Positions 59,255-64,000 of a stretch of DNA of 64,000 nucleotides are shown piece after piece; position 1 is the stretch's first letter; each line of letters opens with the position of its first letter. The notes beneath the pieces are model-generated. The model did not search any database. It was not told the DNA's origin and saw only the letters and a list, made by a program, of their open reading frames with translations. Source of the stretch: JAGTVG01 sp964543195 (GTDB lineage Bacteria; Bacteroidota; Bacteroidia; Cytophagales; Cyclobacteriaceae); NCBI GenBank assembly GCA_964543195.1, contig CAZIXF010000017.1:1-64000 (forward strand), in the 5' to 3' direction. The translations under genes and the position numbers were made by a program.

Positions 59255-60577
59255 ATGCGAATTTTTCATTTACTGACTATCTCAACATTATTTTTCCTAA
59301 CAGGTATGGGGTGTGCCAATCTCAGGGATGAGCCCCTTCACATGTTCCGGAATGATCCTGCTCACAGCGGGAAATATGAAAGCGATCCCATATTAGAGGA
59401 GCCTTCTGTAGTATGGACCTTTAAAGCGACGGGTAGAATTTACGGTTCTCCGATCATATCACAAAACCGGTTGTATATCGGTGATGGATCCGGGTCATTA
59501 TATGCACTGGATATTGAATCGGGTGAGAAAATATGGCAGTATAAAGCGGGTGGAAAGATCCATTCCACCCCACTTGTTTACCGGCGAAACATATATTTCA
59601 TGTGTTCAGACGGCCTGTTTTATGCCATTAATTCTGTCAGCGGTGAAAGATCATGGGTCTTTAAAACGGCCGGGGAAGGGCGGTTTGCCGCTCCGGGGAT
59701 ACATGGACTTACTCCCCGTGACAGCATCATGACCGACGACTGGGATATTTTTTTATCATCTCCTGCTGCGCATAACGAGAAGGTATTTTTTGGTACGGGC
59801 AGCGGATTTGTCTATGCGTTGAACGCATCCGATGGTTCAGAAATATGGAACTTCAGGTCAGGAGATGTGGTCCATTCTTCACCGGCGGTAGCCCATGGCA
59901 AAGTATACATTGGTAGCTGGGACAGGCATTTATACGCGTTGAACGAACATACCGGAGAAAAGGAATGGTCTTTTATTACAAACCCGGATACGGTAAATTA
60001 TAACCAGACGGGGATACAGTCGTCGCCGGTAATTGACGGCAACATGGTATACTTTGGCTGCCGGGATTCTTATGTATATGGCCTGGATGCCTTTTCCGGT
60101 AAATTGATCTTGAAGGTATTTAATGATCATTCATGGGTGATCACCACCCCCCTGGTTGAAGATAAAAAACTGATCTTCGCCACTTCAGACACTCAATTAT
60201 TCAGGGTTGTTCATGCCGTAAGCGGAGAAGAGATCTATGAACTCCCTTTGGAAGGATTTATTTTCTCCTCTCCCGTCATTACCGGTAAAATAGTATATAT
60301 AGGCTCTTTTAACGGAACGGTATATGCGATCGATACCGACAGCCGGGAAGTGGTCTGGAATTTTGCGGGAGAAGCAGCCCGGAAAGATCCACTTGATATC
60401 CTCAATGACGATCTATCCCTGGATTTCGATAGAATATTTGAAGAACCCACCAAAAAAGGTATGGAAGATGCTATGGGAAAACTCATGTCGGTTGGCCCTG
60501 TTTTATCTACCCCTACACTGTTTCAGGGAAGAATTTTTTTTGCCACGGCAGATGGTACCGTGTATGCATTGAAATAA
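59255..60577 (+). CDS. PQQ-like beta-propeller lipoprotein
   Basis: About 440 residues; the start at 59255 (MRIFHLLTISTLFFLTGMGC) gives a lipobox with the lipidated Cys near residue 20, while the upstream TTG would add eleven residues. At least seven PQQ/BamB-type blades repeat: SLYALDIESGEKIWQYKAGG, YALNASDGSEIWNFRSGDVV, LYALNEHTGEKEWSFIT, YGLDAFSGKLILKVFNDHSW, YAIDTDSREVVWNFAGEAAR. No PQQ-ligand set is evident, so it is probably a structural propeller of the BamB kind at the outer membrane, not a dehydrogenase. The opening FRNDPAHSGKY is typical of this group. Confidence 0.9.
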   Translation: MRIFHLLTISTLFFLTGMGCANLRDEPLHMFRNDPAHSGKYESDPILEEPSVVWTFKATGRIYGSPIISQNRLYIGDGSGSLYALDIESGEKIWQYKAGGKIHSTPLVYRRNIYFMCSDGLFYAINSVSGERSWVFKTAGEGRFAAPGIHGLTPRDSIMTDDWDIFLSSPAAHNEKVFFGTGSGFVYALNASDGSEIWNFRSGDVVHSSPAVAHGKVYIGSWDRHLYALNEHTGEKEWSFITNPDTVNYNQTGIQSSPVIDGNMVYFGCRDSYVYGLDAFSGKLILKVFNDHSWVITTPLVEDKKLIFATSDTQLFRVVHAVSGEEIYELPLEGFIFSSPVITGKIVYIGSFNGTVYAIDTDSREVVWNFAGEAARKDPLDILNDDLSLDFDRIFEEPTKKGMEDAMGKLMSVGPVLSTPTLFQGRIFFATADGTVYALK

Positions 60578-60631
60578 TTCCCCCCCGGTTGTCCAATCTT
60601 TACCGGGTTTTTCGTCATAAAAGAAAAAGCC

Positions 60632-62107
60632 ATGAAAACGGTTAGAAAACTTTATTGTTTCGTAAATTCAATTCTCTTAAACAAAGTAACTATGGATCCA
60701 AAAGCAAATTTTTTCCTGATGCCCATCCGTTATTTTTTCTTCCTGATTGTTGTTATAACGGCTTGTGAACAACCGATCGGCCCTGAACTGGAACTTTATC
60801 CGGCAATCGGCGGACTAACTGCAAGTGATATATATTCGGTTGAAGTAAACAATGAGGAGGTATGGACTGAAAAGATACGTACCGATATGAATATTGAGGA
60901 ATTACCTGAATGGTTTACTTCCACACCCTACACGAGCGTCCAGCAGGAACTCCATATAACGAATTTCTCCTGTTCCGGACCTGTTGGTATTACCATCCGG
61001 GTGGATGAACCGGTTAATTCAGCCCGGATCCGCCCTCTAAGCAGGGGAATTGAACCGTTGATTGATGATAATAAGGTCTCTTTCACTATCCCGGGACCTG
61101 ATAAATTATATATAGAGATCAATGATCTGGCTCCTCTCTGTTTTTTTGCCAACCCGCTTGAAGGAAATGTTCCGGATGATAATGATCCGGATATCCGGTA
61201 TTTCGGGCCCGGGGTACATTCACCCGGCATGATGACCCTGGGGGACAATGACGAGATTTACATAGCAGGAGGAGCCATCGTGTATGGAGGGATCCGGATT
61301 AATAACTCATCCAATATAAAGATACATGGCAGGGGAATCCTCGATGGAAATTTTGAACATCATCGAATGGTATTGATCGAGAATGCCAGGAACATCGAAT
61401 TTAACGGTATCATGATCCGTAACGGCAGAAGTTGGACTAACACAGTGATCAATTCCGATTCTGTTACTTATCAGGATGTTAAGGTGATCAGCTTTGGGCC
61501 GGGGGGTGACGGGATCAATCCGTTGGGATCAAGGCATTTCAGGATCAACGAATGTTTTCTCAGGTGCACAGATGATTGCATAGCCATAAAATCTCCGGAT
61601 ACCACTCATGTGGTCAGGGACGTGCTTGTGACCAATAATACGATGATCGGATATGCCTTCAGTGATGGCATCACCATTGGATTTGAAACCAACGGACCGG
61701 TAATTGAAAATGTAACGGTTCGCAATTGTGATATATTGATGGCCCGGGGAGGAAGTCGTGTGGATGGACATTCGGCATTCAGCGTGATCTGTGACGGTCC
61801 TGCAGTGATCCGCGATGTATTATATGAAAATATCAGGGCGGAATCGCCCATTCTTAAATTATTTGAGCTGCACATAACAGACGGAACCAAATATGGCATC
61901 AATCCTCCGGGCCATATTGAGAACATTTATCTGAAACATATTTTCTGGACCAATCCGAAACCCATTATTCTTCATGGTTATGATGAAGGGCACAGGGTCC
62001 GGAATGTGACTTTCGATCAATGTATGATTGGGGAAGAAGCCCTGTTAAGCACAGATGCCGAAGTATTTCAGATCAATGAATATGTGGACAATGTGCAATT
62101 TAAATAG
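60632..62107 (+). CDS. Lipoprotein with GH28-like right-handed beta-helix
   Basis: A 491-residue protein; the start is uncertain (ATG at 60632, 60692 or 60719), the last two giving a lipoprotein signal ending VVITAC. A beta-sandwich domain (about 60-200) precedes the parallel beta-helix. The polygalacturonase-type motifs are GGDGINP (about 291) and CTDDCIAIKSPD (about 311-322), with paired Asp in both; DGITIGFETNG and IDGNFEHHRMV-like coils follow. Similar proteins are GH28/GH49-like polysaccharide hydrolases. The fit with the pectin sugar apiose in this window is suggestive. The distal conserved GHG/RIK elements of true GH28 are not obvious. Confidence 0.82.
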   Translation: MKTVRKLYCFVNSILLNKVTMDPKANFFLMPIRYFFFLIVVITACEQPIGPELELYPAIGGLTASDIYSVEVNNEEVWTEKIRTDMNIEELPEWFTSTPYTSVQQELHITNFSCSGPVGITIRVDEPVNSARIRPLSRGIEPLIDDNKVSFTIPGPDKLYIEINDLAPLCFFANPLEGNVPDDNDPDIRYFGPGVHSPGMMTLGDNDEIYIAGGAIVYGGIRINNSSNIKIHGRGILDGNFEHHRMVLIENARNIEFNGIMIRNGRSWTNTVINSDSVTYQDVKVISFGPGGDGINPLGSRHFRINECFLRCTDDCIAIKSPDTTHVVRDVLVTNNTMIGYAFSDGITIGFETNGPVIENVTVRNCDILMARGGSRVDGHSAFSVICDGPAVIRDVLYENIRAESPILKLFELHITDGTKYGINPPGHIENIYLKHIFWTNPKPIILHGYDEGHRVRNVTFDQCMIGEEALLSTDAEVFQINEYVDNVQFK

Positions 62108-62253
62108 GTAATGCTCAGATGCAAACCCGGGCTGCCCGGATCCGTAATTTTGTTTTTTAAGTAACGCTTATATCCGGTAAGCAGCTTTACTTCGTGCGAA
62201 ATTCCGGGCAGGGAATTCCGATCAAACCACAGCCCGGCCTGGATGCTCCCCGG

Positions 62254-63441
62254 TCAGGAGCCGGAGGACAGGTATTTCCCGATGTCTGCAGGTTTTTCCC
62301 CACCCTCATAAATTCCTTTTTCAGCTATTTTGCCCTCTTTGTCAATTATGAAATAAGTGGGTGCCGATATCACACCATATTGTTCTGAGACAGAATTTCC
62401 ATTTAAAAGAAAAGTGAATTCCCGGTTTTGCCTGACGACAATATTCCGGATTACTGACCTTTCACTGTTCTTCATGTCGATCCATATGATCCTTACAGAA
62501 GGATTTTGGTTGGTCATTGCAGCAATTTGACTCGAAAAATCCTCACATTCGTCACATTCAGGATACCAGAATACCAATAGAACAGGTTTCCCCGATGATT
62601 GCAAACGGAAAACATCCCCATCCAGTGTTGACAATTCAAAAAATGGTGCATTGCTTTGGACCGATGTTTTCGAGCTGTTAACTAATCTGGTCTGGAATTC
62701 GTCGGCAGAAAATTCAATATAGGAATCATTTGGATTCTGCTTTTCCCATAACAGGCTTTCCGGTTTCATCCCGGTCTTAATCCCATCGTAAATCGATTGC
62801 CTGACAATCTTATTTTTGTCATTATAATATGTGAACTGGACCGGGAACCTGCTTTTTTTGTCTATTAGCAGGCGATAAAACGGATTCTGATTATCTGCCT
62901 CCATGAGTTTGCCATCCAGCATATCTACCCACCTGCCTTTCAAACGTATTTCCAGGTTGTAGCATTTCCTCTCATTCATAGTTGTGTCTACAGCTCTTAT
63001 TATTTCAGCGTTGGGATTGTCAATTAGGGCCGGAAGGAGATTTTTCATGCTGTGTAACGAATAGGTTATGAAATAGGACCGCAACAAGGTGAATTTATTC
63101 GGTGATGCATCAGTGACGATATGATTAAGGTCATGGTGAATATGCACCGATTTTTCACCATCATAGAAATATTCCGTGGAATTTGAATTGAAATAATATC
63201 TGGCATTCATCAGGGGGATATCCGGGTCGAAATCGAAATAACAGATGGCCGTAGCCGTGTCTGGTCTATTCGAACTATTCTGATTATCCCGGGCCCGGTA
63301 AATCCGGTTTTCATAGGTCACCTCTTTCAGGGTATCCATCTTTATCGCTGATCGCAGAATGATTTCCCCGGGTTGCTTTCTGCAACCTGAAGCCAGAAGC
63401 GCAAGTATCAGAACTAGAGCCGAATATTTGATTGAGTTCAT
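62254..63441 (-). CDS. Thioredoxin-like (TlpA/ResA-type) lipoprotein with N-terminal beta domain
   Basis: A 395-residue lipoprotein (MNSIKYSALVLILALLASGC, Cys20). The first 260 residues are a beta-rich LolA-like domain. The C-terminal thioredoxin fold has FFELSTLDGDVFRLQSSGKP, the redox motif WYPECDECEDF (CDEC) and the cis-Pro loop SAPTYFIIDKEGKI. It would act on disulfides in the periplasm or at the outer membrane. It stands alone between convergent and divergent neighbours. Confidence 0.9.
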   Translation of the reverse strand: MNSIKYSALVLILALLASGCRKQPGEIILRSAIKMDTLKEVTYENRIYRARDNQNSSNRPDTATAICYFDFDPDIPLMNARYYFNSNSTEYFYDGEKSVHIHHDLNHIVTDASPNKFTLLRSYFITYSLHSMKNLLPALIDNPNAEIIRAVDTTMNERKCYNLEIRLKGRWVDMLDGKLMEADNQNPFYRLLIDKKSRFPVQFTYYNDKNKIVRQSIYDGIKTGMKPESLLWEKQNPNDSYIEFSADEFQTRLVNSSKTSVQSNAPFFELSTLDGDVFRLQSSGKPVLLVFWYPECDECEDFSSQIAAMTNQNPSVRIIWIDMKNSERSVIRNIVVRQNREFTFLLNGNSVSEQYGVISAPTYFIIDKEGKIAEKGIYEGGEKPADIGKYLSSGS

Positions 63442-63572
63442 ATTTTCTATTTTAGAGATGGTTTGGTTTTTTCAGGATCTCAAATATAACAGCTCATAAT
63501 TTTGTATCAAATAAAAATGGTATTCGCTGTTAATTATATTAAATTACTGATGATGTATTGGAATAATAATAA

Positions 63573-63770
63573 TAACTCGCTGTGTGAATTATTATACATC
63601 GCATTATTTTTTAACATACTGATTATTAATTAATTATTATTTTCTTTCCTGGTGTATCCTGATGTTTTCGAGATTTTATGGCATTAAATCATTATATTTT
63701 AGCCACGAATGCACCTAATCACGATGGTATCACTAAGTTTTTTAATTATCTAATTCACACAAACGGGTTA
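63573..63770 (+). repeat. MITE-like dispersed repeat, copy 2
   Basis: The 198-bp counterpart of 7392-7588, same orientation. Terminal inverted repeats: left TAACTCGCTGTGTGAATTA; right (complement) TAACCCGTTTGTGTGAATTA. Shared internal blocks include TTAACATACTGATTATTAAT and TATATTTTAGCCACGAA. It ends 4 bp before the mscS ATG, so it supplies the entire leader and possibly the promoter of that gene. Confidence 0.78.
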
Positions 63771-63774
63771 TAAT

Positions 63775-64000
63775 ATGGATTTCATAGAATGGCTATCAGA
63801 ACATTGGGGTGTTCGCCCGAATATTCTCTGGAGAGTATTTTATTCGCTGGTCTTACTGATCATTCTTGGGATAGTACGATACATAATTCTTAAGTTGATC
63901 AACCAGCAGATCGAAGATGTAAAAAACAAGTATCACTGGCGGAATGTCGCAAAGTACACGGCTTTTTTCGTTGGGTTTATACTTATTGCCGGCATCTGGA
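63775..64000 (+). CDS. MscS-like mechanosensitive channel, N-terminus only
   Basis: 75 residues before the window ends. The start MDFIEWLSEHWGVRPNILWR is followed by a membrane helix (VFYSLVLLIILGIVRYIILK), a loop (NQQIEDVKNKYHWRNVAKY) and a second helix (TAFFVGFILIAGIW), as in the N-terminal part of small-conductance channels of the MscS superfamily. The pore helix and beta domain lie beyond the window. No Shine-Dalgarno is visible, as is common in the phylum. Confidence 0.72.
   Translation, partial: MDFIEWLSEHWGVRPNILWRVFYSLVLLIILGIVRYIILKLINQQIEDVKNKYHWRNVAKYTAFFVGFILIAGIW

Noticed and set aside
59255..60577. PQQ-dependent alcohol dehydrogenase
   Set aside because: The blades are of the BamB kind, without the disulfide, metal and PQQ-contact residues of the dehydrogenases.

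Overview
This 64 kb window looks like a scaffold from a Bacteroidota genome, probably a marine or plant-polysaccharide-degrading relative of Bacteroidales/Marinilabiliales. The genus cannot be told from the sequence alone. Supporting signs are promoters of the Bacteroidota type (TTG, about 19 nt, TAnnTTTG), a NusB with a long N-terminal extension, an OmpA/TPR/beta-propeller envelope protein, PorV-like and helix-hairpin-helix outer-membrane proteins, DUF1573 and YajC lipoprotein/membrane neighbours, and a dihydroorotase with the DDQVHFREPG variant. Three runs of exactly 100 N (8234-8333, 29255-29354, 45597-45696) are scaffold gaps.

Region 1 (1-6502) is one tightly packed plus-strand operon: the frameshifted tail of a DUF1537 kinase (OiaK-like), a TIM-barrel enzyme (OiaC-like), D-apionate oxidoisomerase (ApnO-like), D-apionate lactonase (ApnL-like), then LutA-LutB-LutC. 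It reads as catabolism of the branched plant sugar apiose (pectin RG-II, apiogalacturonan), translationally coupled to a quinone-linked 2-hydroxyacid oxidase. Region 2 (6503-10194) is a decayed or regulatory zone: YceI with a large palindromic operator, a 197-bp MITE-like repeat, a MarR regulator cut by a gap, a short SSB, and the remains of an ABC exporter/HlyD/TolC type I secretion operon collapsed into about 900 bp.

Region 3 (10195-21821) holds an OmpA-family envelope protein, D-lactate dehydrogenase, a lipoprotein, a small porin-like protein, and a minus-strand cluster of sulfatase, Gfo/Idh oxidoreductase, TIM-barrel isomerase, enolase-superfamily enzyme and dTDP-4-dehydrorhamnose reductase. 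Most of these have export signals, which suggests breakdown of a sulfated glycan. Region 4 (22315-27340) has an outer-membrane barrel, a large glycine-rich lipoprotein and a GT-C/TPR membrane protein.

Region 5 (27371-43708) has a DnaQ/GIY-YIG fusion nuclease, a thioesterase, a complete persulfide-detoxification operon (ArsR, TauE, persulfide dioxygenase-rhodanese, rhodanese) with a palindromic operator over its promoter, ClpC, WbqC, an M16 peptidase, a 934-residue protein made of about 28 copies of a 25-residue repeat (the strongest candidate here for something undescribed), and glycine decarboxylase. Region 6 (43818-64000) is mainly housekeeping: M28 peptidase, PyrC, tRNA-His, a receiver-cyclase fusion, a seven-gene operon (Leu/Glu dehydrogenase, nusB, ytxH-like, DUF1573, yajC, ybbR, coaE), an ABC exporter, outer-membrane proteins, a PQQ-propeller lipoprotein, a GH28-like lipoprotein, a thioredoxin-like lipoprotein, and a second copy of the MITE-like repeat directly in front of a truncated mscS gene.

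No CRISPR array, complete insertion sequence, prophage, rRNA or SusC/SusD pair was seen.
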